NCBI GenBank assembly: GCA_029262955.1
Contig: JAJCYL010000333.1
Span: forward strand, 1 to 32,641
Reading direction: 5' to 3'
DNA: 32,641 nucleotides
DNA from: Cytophagales bacterium
GTDB lineage: Bacteria > Bacteroidota > Bacteroidia > Cytophagales > Cyclobacteriaceae
Each line of letters starts with the position of its first letter. Within the stretch, counting starts at the first letter, position 1. The position numbers were made by a program, and so were the translations under genes. Below the pieces are notes generated by a model. That model saw only the letters and a list, made by a program, of their open reading frames with translations. It did not search any database and was not told where the DNA came from. Positions 25,558 to 32,556 of this stretch are shown here, one piece after another.

Positions 25558-25980
25558 ATGAGATCATTACTATTGGTTTGTCTCAGCACCTGTTTTTTCA
25601 TGACTTCTGCGCAGTCTGACAAAAAGCCTGACATAGAAATGTTGTACAATGGGGAGCCTATCAATTTGAAAGAAGGAATACAGCTACCTGCAGCAGGCGA
25701 CCCCGAAATTTTGTCAGAGTTAGGTTATACCATAGATAGCCTTCTGTTATCAAAAACAGATCCGCTTTTTAGCCGTATGCTAATGACTTTAGTAAGAGGA
25801 GGTAAAGGGATAGTTTCATTGAGATACAATGAATTAGAAGCGAGAAAAATGATTGATGCTCATGAAATTCTAGCCGCTGCTGTTCCAACAGATCACATTG
25901 TTATTGAGTGGAAGTTACGGGGAATCGCACTCAACTATTCTCCCAAAATCATGTCATTTCAAATACGAGCTAAAGAATAA
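25558..25980 (+). CDS. Secreted small protein, tandem paralogue 2
   Basis: 140 residues with a signal peptide (MRSLLLVCLSTCFFMTSAQ). It shares with the preceding gene the motifs MLYNGEPINLKEGIQL and LVRGGKGIVSLRYN at matching positions, so the two arose by duplication and then diverged strongly. It begins 9 nt after the first copy stops, so the two are co-transcribed. Function unknown. Confidence 0.65.
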   Translation: MRSLLLVCLSTCFFMTSAQSDKKPDIEMLYNGEPINLKEGIQLPAAGDPEILSELGYTIDSLLLSKTDPLFSRMLMTLVRGGKGIVSLRYNELEARKMIDAHEILAAAVPTDHIVIEWKLRGIALNYSPKIMSFQIRAKE

Positions 25981-26072
25981 TTGGTACCGAATTTGAAGCA
26001 ATATCACCTGATTAATTAAAAGAATAGCGCTGACGTGCCTTCACAACGACATTTGAGGAACCAAAACTCAAA

Positions 26073-27608
26073 ATGTCAAAAACTAAAACAACGCTTGTAT
26101 GCCTTTTTACATTAATCGCACATCTGGTTAATGGACAAGGTTCAAATCCTCTATTTGATCAATTGGACTTTGGTAGCTACCCGGTGGGCTATCAATTGAT
26201 TCAAGCTTATGACCGGGGAAGGTCACCTCTTAAAGAGCAGCTTAAACTTCCGGAAGCTCAGCAGATTGGTCGTGCCGTTCCCATCTATTTTTGGTATCCA
26301 GCGGATGAGAAAGAAGAAGAGCCGATGTCGTTTAAAGACTATTTAACCGAATGGGCATACTCCTGGGATTTTAATTTAAGTGAAGAAGAGATCACCACCA
26401 GGGCAAGACTGGAAGCCTCAAAATATCACCGTGACCTCGCTAAAGAAACATTGGATGCTTACTTCAGCATAGATATCGAGACGCTGGCTACCAGGAATGC
26501 CGATGCATCTAAAGGTAATTTTCCATTAGTCATTTTCAGTCACGGGAATATGGATCGCTGGTGGATTTGGGGAGAATATCTTGCCAGTCACGGTATTGCT
26601 GTAATTGGCACTCCCAATTCTGGTGCGCATCAAAAGAGGCACGAGATGGGAATCAGCGGCCTTGAAGCCCAAATACGAGATGCAGAATTTGCAATTTCAG
26701 TGGTTGCCGAATATGACTTTATCGATGCGAAATCACTCATAGCCGCCGGAAGTAGTTATGGTAGCTTGTCGGCGGCAGGTTTGGCTGCAAGAAATGACAA
26801 TGTCCGAGGTGTTATTAGTCTTGACGGTATCATTGCAGATGCGAATGAGGGTGAATTACTTCAACGTACTCCTTATTTTGACTACCAGCTTTTTACTACT
26901 CCCATACTTCATATGCACAGTGATTTTGGTTTCAGCTCCAATTATATCTGGATGGATCAGATGAAGTATGCCGATCAATACCGGATCAAAATGGACGGCC
27001 TTCGACACTCGGACTATCACTTTTATGGAATGGCGGATCTATTTGGAGTCAATCTAAATGATTCGGAATTAAAGAATTCTGTCGTTGGGTTTAGTTGGGT
27101 TATGAAATATGCCTTGACCTTTGTTCAAGGACTTACTGGCAAAGAGAATAGGCTGAACTATTTAAAAAACTCACCAGGAGAGAATGGAGTCCCCGAGGAT
27201 TTAATGGAAGTTGATTTCGTTGAGGGGATTAAAACCACTTACTCGGCCTCTGAACTTTTGGAGGTATTGGATAAAAAAGGTTTTGCAGAGTTGAAGGCGA
27301 TTTATACTAAAATGTCAGCAGCAAATCCCCAGCCATTCTCCCCAATCACTTTCTTTGATGTGGGTATAATGATGCATTGGTTTGATATGATCGAGGAGGA
27401 GAAAGTGTGGTTTGGTTTGTTCCTTGAAAGTTACCCAAAGTCCGTTGAGGCCATGTATAGATTAGCCAGGCTAGACGCACTTACCGGAAATGAAGAACTG
27501 TCAAAAACAAAGCTTGAGGAAGCGAAGCGCTCACTCAACGATGACCCTGATTTGAGTCGAGACAGGAGATTGTTTTTGCTGAGTAGAATTGAGCGATTCT
27601 TAAACTAA
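26073..27608 (+). CDS. Secreted alpha/beta hydrolase with helical C-terminus
   Basis: 511 residues. A signal peptide (about 1-22) is followed by a large alpha/beta-hydrolase domain: oxyanion-side FSHGNMDRWWIWG (about 155-167), nucleophile elbow AAGSSYGSL with Ser228, VISLDGIIAD, and a late RHSDYHFYG His candidate. The layout resembles platelet-activating-factor acetylhydrolase or dienelactone-hydrolase-like proteins of Bacteroidota. From about 395 on, the sequence is helical and TPR-like (YPKSVEAMYRLARLDALTGN). Probably periplasmic; substrate unknown. Confidence 0.78.
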   Translation: MSKTKTTLVCLFTLIAHLVNGQGSNPLFDQLDFGSYPVGYQLIQAYDRGRSPLKEQLKLPEAQQIGRAVPIYFWYPADEKEEEPMSFKDYLTEWAYSWDFNLSEEEITTRARLEASKYHRDLAKETLDAYFSIDIETLATRNADASKGNFPLVIFSHGNMDRWWIWGEYLASHGIAVIGTPNSGAHQKRHEMGISGLEAQIRDAEFAISVVAEYDFIDAKSLIAAGSSYGSLSAAGLAARNDNVRGVISLDGIIADANEGELLQRTPYFDYQLFTTPILHMHSDFGFSSNYIWMDQMKYADQYRIKMDGLRHSDYHFYGMADLFGVNLNDSELKNSVVGFSWVMKYALTFVQGLTGKENRLNYLKNSPGENGVPEDLMEVDFVEGIKTTYSASELLEVLDKKGFAELKAIYTKMSAANPQPFSPITFFDVGIMMHWFDMIEEEKVWFGLFLESYPKSVEAMYRLARLDALTGNEELSKTKLEEAKRSLNDDPDLSRDRRLFLLSRIERFLN

Positions 27609-27642
27609 ATCACTCTGCGGATGCCTAATTTAGCATCCACCG

Positions 27643-28515
27643 ATGGATGCACTCCCTTTCACATTAGTTCTTGTTTCTATTTTTACCCATGCCTATTGGA
27701 ATTACCTGATCAAGCGGTCTGAAAACAAGCATATTTTTACAGCCCTAAGTAAACTAGCCGAAATGACCATTTTTGGCATTCCAGCAATCTATTATCTTTT
27801 AACAACAGAATTTGAAGAACAATTTGTATTACTCATTGTAGTTGCGGCAACAATTGCCTTTTGCAACTACTTCTTCCTTTCCGGCGCATATAAATATGGG
27901 GACCTCTCATTCGTCTACCCTGTTTCGAGATCAAGTGTCATCTTCTTACCTGTACTGGCATTTTATTTTATAGGTGAGCGCATTGACGAAATCGGCGGCG
28001 TAGCTATTTCACTGATACTGATTGGCACTTTTGTGATGCACATGAAGTCTTTAGACCGAAATGGCTTTCGAACGGTTTTCAAAAATTTCAACAATAAGGG
28101 AAGTATATATGCTTTGTTGGCTGCGCTGTCAATGGCCGGATATACCTTATGGGACAAGATAGCCATTACTCAAATGGAGCCTTTTTTGTATTTCTATTTA
28201 TATACTTTCATAGTGGCCATTTTGTATAATGGATTTGTCTTTACGAAATATTCTGTAGCAGACATTAGGGCTGAGTGGAGACTCAACCGATCCCGGGTTA
28301 TCCAGGTTGGCTTTTTCAATAGTTTTACTTACATCATCATTTTGACTGCTTTGACTATGAGCAAAGCAACCTATGTTGGAGGTTTGAGACAGCTAAGTGT
28401 AGTTATTGGTGTTTTTTTAGGTTATAAACTTTTAGGTGAAACTCTAAGTGCGCCCAAGATGGCCGGAATTGCAATTTCAATTATTGGAGGCAGTTTGATC
28501 TACCTTGCAAAGTAG
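27643..28515 (+). CDS. EamA/DMT-family transporter
   Basis: 290 residues with about ten membrane helices arranged as two EamA repeats, each ending in a G-E-x-(I/L) motif: FIGERIDEIGGVAISLILIG in the first half and LLGETLSAPKMAGIAISIIG in the second. PVSRSSVIFLPVLAF is a typical drug/metabolite transporter loop. Located in the inner membrane, exporting a small metabolite that cannot be deduced from sequence. Starts at ATG 27643, 34 nt after the hydrolase gene. Confidence 0.85.
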   Translation: MDALPFTLVLVSIFTHAYWNYLIKRSENKHIFTALSKLAEMTIFGIPAIYYLLTTEFEEQFVLLIVVAATIAFCNYFFLSGAYKYGDLSFVYPVSRSSVIFLPVLAFYFIGERIDEIGGVAISLILIGTFVMHMKSLDRNGFRTVFKNFNNKGSIYALLAALSMAGYTLWDKIAITQMEPFLYFYLYTFIVAILYNGFVFTKYSVADIRAEWRLNRSRVIQVGFFNSFTYIIILTALTMSKATYVGGLRQLSVVIGVFLGYKLLGETLSAPKMAGIAISIIGGSLIYLAK

Positions 28516-28673
28516 TTTAACTAATGCGTTACCACCCTGACAAGTCTGAATCAGAATAGCCACAAGTTTTACCAAATTATCAATAGGTGGTTTGTCAATC
28601 TGATACTTCTTTTAAAGTTATGTTCCCATAGAAAATTCTTAATAGCTGTTTAACTTTGTAATCCTTTTTAAAT

Positions 28674-28749
28674 GGTGGTTGTAGTTCAGTTGGTTAGAAC
28701 GCCTGATTGTGGTTCAGGAGGTCGCCGGTTCAAGTCCGGTCTTCCACCC
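28674..28749 (+). tRNA. tRNA-His (GUG anticodon)
   Basis: A complete cloverleaf: D arm GTTC...GAAC, anticodon stem CCTGA/TCAGG with loop TTGTGGT (anticodon GTG), T arm GCCGG-TTCAAGT-CCGGT, and the extra 5' G(-1) at 28674 opposite the discriminator C73 that is diagnostic for tRNA-His. The acceptor stem pairs GGTGG with CCACC but positions 5-68 and 6-67 read as T-T. The full CCA is not encoded. Confidence 0.93.
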
Positions 28750-28752
28750 TTG

Positions 28753-28789
28753 ATTATCAAGCAGTTACATAAAGTAACTGCTTGATAAT
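28753..28789 (+). terminator. Terminator-like hairpin after tRNA-His
   Basis: A perfect 16-bp stem, ATTATCAAGCAGTTAC (28753-28768) against 28774-28789, with a 5-nt ATAAA loop, starting four bases after the tRNA. The downstream tract is only TTTAT, but the A/T-rich base of the stem allows bidirectional termination. Confidence 0.75.
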
Positions 28790-28811
28790 TTATCTATTGC
28801 GTGTTTTTTGC

Positions 28812-29126
28812 GTGCTTCTGACGAATTCAACAGTCCTCATCGATATTTTTTCCTTGATTTCCGCCATAAGCAATGCTGACCTGGCTCAACTAGAAGAGCT
28901 CATCGCTCCCGATGTTTTTTTGGAATTTCCATATGAATTGCCGGGGAATCCGGCTCATATCCAAGGCTCCAAAGTAGCATGTAACTATTTTCTTCGCGGT
29001 CAATTTTCCATCAAATTTAACAAGCCTCGTATACTGGAGGTAACTGCCACAGGGTTGCTTGTAGCAGAAGTTACTGACACTCTTCTAATTCAAATGGTAA
29101 TGCGTAAAAATTATCCTCCTTCTTGA
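28812..29126 (+). pseudogene. Truncated SnoaL/NTF2-like gene
   Basis: The frame (open from TTG 28782; GTG 28812 is the likelier start) encodes a SnoaL-like beginning: SLISAISNADLAQLEELIAP then DVFLEFPYELPG and a GSKVACNYF helix, ending in LLVAEVT. Full SnoaL domains are about 125-135 residues, and the last strands that should follow are missing. After about 29075 the frame simply reads through the 3' end of the convergent JAB gene and stops at 29126. The break coincides with the edge of the ubiquitin-like operon, which suggests that insertion of the module cut this gene. Confidence 0.6.
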
Positions 29127-29574
29127 ATTTGATTATGGCAATCGTTTGATCTGTAAATAAATCCTTCGAATAGCCTAAAAAACCTACAATTACAAGAAGA
29201 GCCAATGATTCCGAGGAAGAGGCTATTTCATCAAGAGAGTTTAAATCGACATCACTCGGTGCTGGTATTACTTGGGGGTGAGAATGCCATTCACCAAGAT
29301 ATTGACTAGTACCATTGGAATTAGCATATTCCATATCAATTAACATGTCAATGTAATCGGGATCACATTTGAAGTCAAACCTCTCTCTAATGGCTTTAGG
29401 TCCGGCATCAGTTGATTTGAGAACGTGACCAACTCCATCTTTGATCATTCCAAATAAAACCCCGCCTGTTTCGACATCACTGTACTTTCCTATTTCTTCG
29501 GAAACTTTATCAACGGCGGCTTTGCTAAATATGATCTTATTTATTGCATATTTCACAGTCAGTGCACTTTTCAA
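29071..29574 (-). CDS. JAB/JAMM metallo-isopeptidase (Cap3-like deubiquitinase)
   Basis: 167 residues. The JAMM zinc motif is complete: Glu35 in VETGGVLFG, then GEWHSHP (His97, His99) and Asp110, ten residues after His99, in PAPSDVD. This is the active form found in eukaryotic deubiquitinases such as Rpn11 and in bacterial CBASS Cap3. It probably trims the C-terminus of the ubiquitin-like protein and/or cleaves it from targets. It is the last gene of the operon, and its start overlaps the E2-E1 gene by 38 nt. That is a long overlap, but the N-terminus (KYAINKIIFSKAAVDKV) is family-like and no later start keeps it. Confidence 0.9.
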   Translation of the reverse strand: MKSALTVKYAINKIIFSKAAVDKVSEEIGKYSDVETGGVLFGMIKDGVGHVLKSTDAGPKAIRERFDFKCDPDYIDMLIDMEYANSNGTSQYLGEWHSHPQVIPAPSDVDLNSLDEIASSSESLALLVIVGFLGYSKDLFTDQTIAIIKFKKEDNFYALPFELEECQ

Positions 29575-31216
29575 TCCTCTTTATTTCCCAGGTAAAAGGC
29601 TCTTGCTCTTTCGAGCCCATTGGTCCATGCCACTTGAGTAGTGATCCATAATTTTCCGGATAGCCATTAAGACCTCCCGCAAGTAACAACTGCAAACTCA
29701 CTCTGCTAACTTGCAGAGCAACCTCCTTGATATCTATTTCAGATCCGGGAAGTGCCGGGCTAGAACAGTTGCCATATTCGGGGGGAAGTTCCGAAAGTTG
29801 TACTTTGTTTTTAGGTTTTGGTAAGGTATCAACATTCATTAAACTCAAACATCTTAAACAAGCTGTATTTTTTGAAACCACCTGTATTGAACCGGACATT
29901 CCACCTATTGAAACACCCGCAAAGACAAATGGAATGTCGTGGGAGCTCGCATATAAGTCGTTGATCATATAGTCAGCTGCATCCTCTCCGGTTAAAACGA
30001 TACATAAGTCGCTATTCTCCAGACTCAATTCAAGCATTCCGTTGTCTTGAAGCACATCAACCGGATAGGAGTTAACAATAATATTCGGGTTCGTACGATG
30101 AATTAATTGCTTTGCAACCTCTGTTTTTCCCTCACCGATAAAATAAAGATCTGCAGCATGCCTGATGGAATTTCCAATTTCAAAAATGTCATTGTCAAAA
30201 AGATGAAATGTTCCTACCCCATTTCTTGCAAGCGACCGGGCAACCTCGCTGCCCAAAGCCCCTAGACCTATGATTGTAACACGCTTTTGTTCTAATATAT
30301 GATTACTGAAGACATCTTTAGTTCGTAGGTATAACTCATTGCTGATTATTCGTGAAATGTAATAGACTACTCCACCCATTACGACTTGCGCCCCTATTGC
30401 TTGAACTTGAATTTTAAAAAAATGCCATTTCATTTGATCATCAGGAACATATAACGCAATATTTACCAAACCCGATTTATTCAAAATGTTGGACCCGAAA
30501 TAATTTTTGAAAAGATTAATCAGGTGTTCAGTCGTTGGAGCAGGTAATACCTCCTTAAAAGTTATTCCTGAAGGAAGAGCAAACCAATTAAAAACCTCAT
30601 CACCTAAACTTAGCTTAAATGGCTCGCTTGAGAGCACATTTTTGGTTAAGATATAATGGTTGGGTTTAAATTGAGTTAGAGTTACTTGTCCCGATCTTTC
30701 ATTAGGCTTTGGATCAAAATCACTAGGTATCAATACCTGACCGGAGTGTGACATGTACATTGGAACTTCGTCCACAATTTCTTCTGGCTTGAACCCCTCG
30801 GCAGATGTGGCAGACAAGAGCCATTTTTGCGCTTTCCGCAACATCCAGCCAATATTATGTTTGTTTCTGTCCCAGACATTCTTTCGGAACAGGCACATTT
30901 CGCCATCTGAGTACTGGTTTCCCTTACCAAAAAAGTGGACACTGATGGCAGGTTTCCCCTCCTTTTCGGTAATATCGACTGATATAATTTTGGGAGAGTA
31001 ATATGGGTATTTTGTTGGAAATACTATAAGGACACCCTGTTCTTTGTTCTCCCCATACTTTAGCAATCCAGTCACTGTTACCACACCTTGTGTAATATCG
31101 AGACCAATTAAATCCTTAAGTACAAAATCCCCTCCGAGCCCGTTTTTTAAAACATCTAATTCAGTTTTATAAAGATTTTGAAGAGAATCCTGCTCATGCC
31201 ACCTGTAAGCCTTCAT
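29537..31216 (-). CDS. Fused E2-E1 ubiquitin-like conjugation enzyme (Cap2-like)
   Basis: 559 residues. The N-terminal domain (about 1-150) is a bacterial E2-like UBC fold: FPTKYPYYSPKI followed by SDGEMCLF with the predicted catalytic Cys108, then NVWDRNKHNIGWML. A linker domain spans about 160-300. The C-terminal ThiF/E1 domain has the nucleotide loop IIGLGALGSE (315-324), FDNDIFEIGNSIRHAA (Asp341, Asp343, Asn349, Arg352), Lys364, and the crossover-loop YGNCSSPALPGS with predicted catalytic Cys484. Zinc Cys pairs are CLRC (453, 456) and CTDCEIC (551, 554, 557). This order matches Cap2 of type II CBASS, but no CD-NTase is present. It starts 2 nt after the ubiquitin-like gene. Confidence 0.9.
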   Translation of the reverse strand: MKAYRWHEQDSLQNLYKTELDVLKNGLGGDFVLKDLIGLDITQGVVTVTGLLKYGENKEQGVLIVFPTKYPYYSPKIISVDITEKEGKPAISVHFFGKGNQYSDGEMCLFRKNVWDRNKHNIGWMLRKAQKWLLSATSAEGFKPEEIVDEVPMYMSHSGQVLIPSDFDPKPNERSGQVTLTQFKPNHYILTKNVLSSEPFKLSLGDEVFNWFALPSGITFKEVLPAPTTEHLINLFKNYFGSNILNKSGLVNIALYVPDDQMKWHFFKIQVQAIGAQVVMGGVVYYISRIISNELYLRTKDVFSNHILEQKRVTIIGLGALGSEVARSLARNGVGTFHLFDNDIFEIGNSIRHAADLYFIGEGKTEVAKQLIHRTNPNIIVNSYPVDVLQDNGMLELSLENSDLCIVLTGEDAADYMINDLYASSHDIPFVFAGVSIGGMSGSIQVVSKNTACLRCLSLMNVDTLPKPKNKVQLSELPPEYGNCSSPALPGSEIDIKEVALQVSRVSLQLLLAGGLNGYPENYGSLLKWHGPMGSKEQEPFTWEIKRIEKCTDCEICNK

Positions 31217-31218
31217 CT

Positions 31219-31491
31219 TTAGGCAAAACGCTTGTCGCGATCAGGTTTGGTTGACTTTTCGAAAAACCTCAATGTCTCATTATCATTAATACCTACTTCA
31301 AGAATGGTTAATTTAAAATCTGTGATTGGGGTACCGTCTTCTCGCCTTAATTCTCTCCCTTCCGCACTTATCCCAAGCTTTGCAATGGCTTTGTTTACTA
31401 TTACTTGGATCTTCTGATTGGTTAGAAACTCATCCTCAAAAAGCTGATCATTTTCTATTAAAACCTTGATGTTTATCTTCTTTTCGTTCAT
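31219..31491 (-). CDS. Ubiquitin-like modifier protein
   Basis: 90 residues, predicted beta-grasp fold: strand INIKVLIENDQLF, helix IQVIVNKAIAKLGI, then ELRREDGTPITDF and a last strand NETLRFFEK. This pattern fits the small single-domain Ubl proteins (DUF2604/YukD-like group) encoded beside bacterial E1 and E2 genes. The C-terminus is KPDRDKRFA; it lacks the Gly-Gly of eukaryotic ubiquitin. It is the first gene of the operon, just downstream of a good promoter, and probably the modifier that the E2-E1 enzyme activates. The Ubl call rests on predicted strands and context, not on strong sequence identity. Confidence 0.78.
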   Translation of the reverse strand: MNEKKINIKVLIENDQLFEDEFLTNQKIQVIVNKAIAKLGISAEGRELRREDGTPITDFKLTILEVGINDNETLRFFEKSTKPDRDKRFA

Positions 31492-31552
31492 AATTGTGTA
31501 AATTTTTATTATAGTTAACTAAATAGTAACTTTGTTGCGTTACTGATACAGT

Positions 31553-31568
31553 GTTTCAAATGAGAAAC
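31553..31568. promoter_or_regulatory. Candidate operator of the HTH regulator
   Basis: GTTTCAAATGAGAAAC is an inverted repeat with 5-bp arms and a 6-nt spacer. It abuts the -7 box of the Ubl operon promoter and would cover its transcription start. A further GTTTC half-site is at 31601-31605. The location suits repression by the divergently encoded XRE protein. Confidence 0.5.
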
Positions 31569-31598
31569 AAATATAATAATGTCTTATTGATGACGCAA
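31568..31598 (-). promoter_or_regulatory. Putative promoter of the ubiquitin-like operon
   Basis: On the minus strand, TTG (31598-31596) and TATATTTG (31575-31568) with a 20-nt spacer match Bacteroidota -33/-7 boxes. Transcription would start near 31561, leaving a leader of about 70 nt before the Ubl start. A separate plus-strand TAACTTTG at 31527-31534 could drive the HTH gene but has no clear -33 partner. Confidence 0.6.
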
Positions 31599-31644
31599 GC
31601 GTTTCACATCTTATACAATAAGTTTTATCCAAATCTTTATTTTT

Positions 31645-31977
31645 ATGAGCACTCAATTGAACACAATGCTGCTGTCTTCGATGATAAAATCAAAGAGAGG
31701 AGCCCAGGGGTTGAGAGAAACAGCTAAAGAAATTGGTAATGTCAGTGCCTCAACTTTATCCAGAGTAGAACAAGGAAAAGTACCGGATGTCGATACTTTT
31801 TTTAAGCTGTGTAAATGGCTCAATGTTTCAAGTGATTCTTTTACTTCCGGTGATATGAAAGACAATCAAGAAAAAACAGTCATTAAGGCTCACTTAAGAG
31901 CAGAAAAGGAACTGGAACCGTCAACTGTCAATTCTCTCATCACAATGATTAACTTAGCCTACTCAAAAGACGATTAG
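31645..31977 (+). CDS. XRE-family HTH regulator (CapH-like)
   Basis: 110 residues. The HTH covers about 10-65 (RGAQGLRETAKEIGNVSAST then LSRVEQGKVPDVDTFFKLCK). A short polar stretch and a C-terminal helix with a hydrophobic end (VNSLITMINLAYSK) may dimerise or contain a cleavage site. It is divergent from the ubiquitin-like operon and is followed by an ImmA/IrrE-type protease gene 6 nt later. In CBASS this pair is CapH (repressor) and CapP (protease), so this protein is probably the repressor of the Ubl operon. That role is inferred from arrangement and family type. Confidence 0.8.
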   Translation: MSTQLNTMLLSSMIKSKRGAQGLRETAKEIGNVSASTLSRVEQGKVPDVDTFFKLCKWLNVSSDSFTSGDMKDNQEKTVIKAHLRAEKELEPSTVNSLITMINLAYSKDD

Positions 31978-31983
31978 GGAGTA

Positions 31984-32556
31984 TTGAAATTAAGTAAACT
32001 TAAGAAAGGGTTTAAAGCTGATTCTGAAGGCATATCTATCGAATTTAGAGAGCAATTATGTTTACAATCACATGATCCACTATTAGCATCTTGCCTTGCC
32101 TCCCACCTCGGAGTCAAGGTGTATTCTCCCAAGGAAATTGGCTTATCTAGTGAAGACTGTGATATTTTGATGAATCCAGGATCTGGGTGGTCCGCTCTAA
32201 CCACTAAAAACAAGAAGGGTCGGGATATCATAATCCACAATGTCCACCATAGTCCGTCGCGCCAAGAAAGCAATATTATGCACGAAGTGGCACACATTAT
32301 TTGTAAACATGAATTTCCCGATTTGGAAATAAAGTTAGGAAGTCCACTGCCATTGCGGCATTATGATGAAACAATAGAAGCGGAAGCTGAATGGTTAGGA
32401 GGGAACTTGCAAATAACAAGAGCCGGCTTGGTATGCTGTCTGAGAGACAGAATGGATATAAATGCTATCGCCCTACACTTCAATGCCAGTGAACAAATGG
32501 TCAACTTTAGAATAAATGTTACTGGAGTAAAAAGGCAATTCTCTCATTTGTTTTAG
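31984..32556 (+). CDS. ImmA/IrrE-type zinc metallopeptidase (CapP-like)
   Basis: 190 residues. Zinc-binding NIMHEVAHIICKH with HEVAH at 100-104, and a downstream Glu (132 or 134) in ETIEAEAEWLGG as third ligand, the COG2856/ImmA signature. The C-terminal helices (DINAIALHFNASEQMVNFRI) match the family's winged-helix-like tail. Such proteases cleave a partner XRE repressor after DNA damage or other signals. The start is a TTG at 31984, only 6 nt after the HTH gene's stop; no in-frame ATG exists before residue 63, so a non-ATG start is required. Probably the sensor that switches on the divergent operon. Confidence 0.85.
   Translation: MKLSKLKKGFKADSEGISIEFREQLCLQSHDPLLASCLASHLGVKVYSPKEIGLSSEDCDILMNPGSGWSALTTKNKKGRDIIIHNVHHSPSRQESNIMHEVAHIICKHEFPDLEIKLGSPLPLRHYDETIEAEAEWLGGNLQITRAGLVCCLRDRMDINAIALHFNASEQMVNFRINVTGVKRQFSHLF

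Noticed and set aside
27619..27638. Hairpin GGATGC/GCATCC after the secreted hydrolase gene
   Set aside because: Only six base pairs with no T tract; too weak to call a terminator.
29071..32556. Type II CBASS system
   Set aside because: The E2-E1 and JAB enzymes resemble Cap2 and Cap3, but no CD-NTase or effector gene lies in the window; a Ubl gene takes that place.
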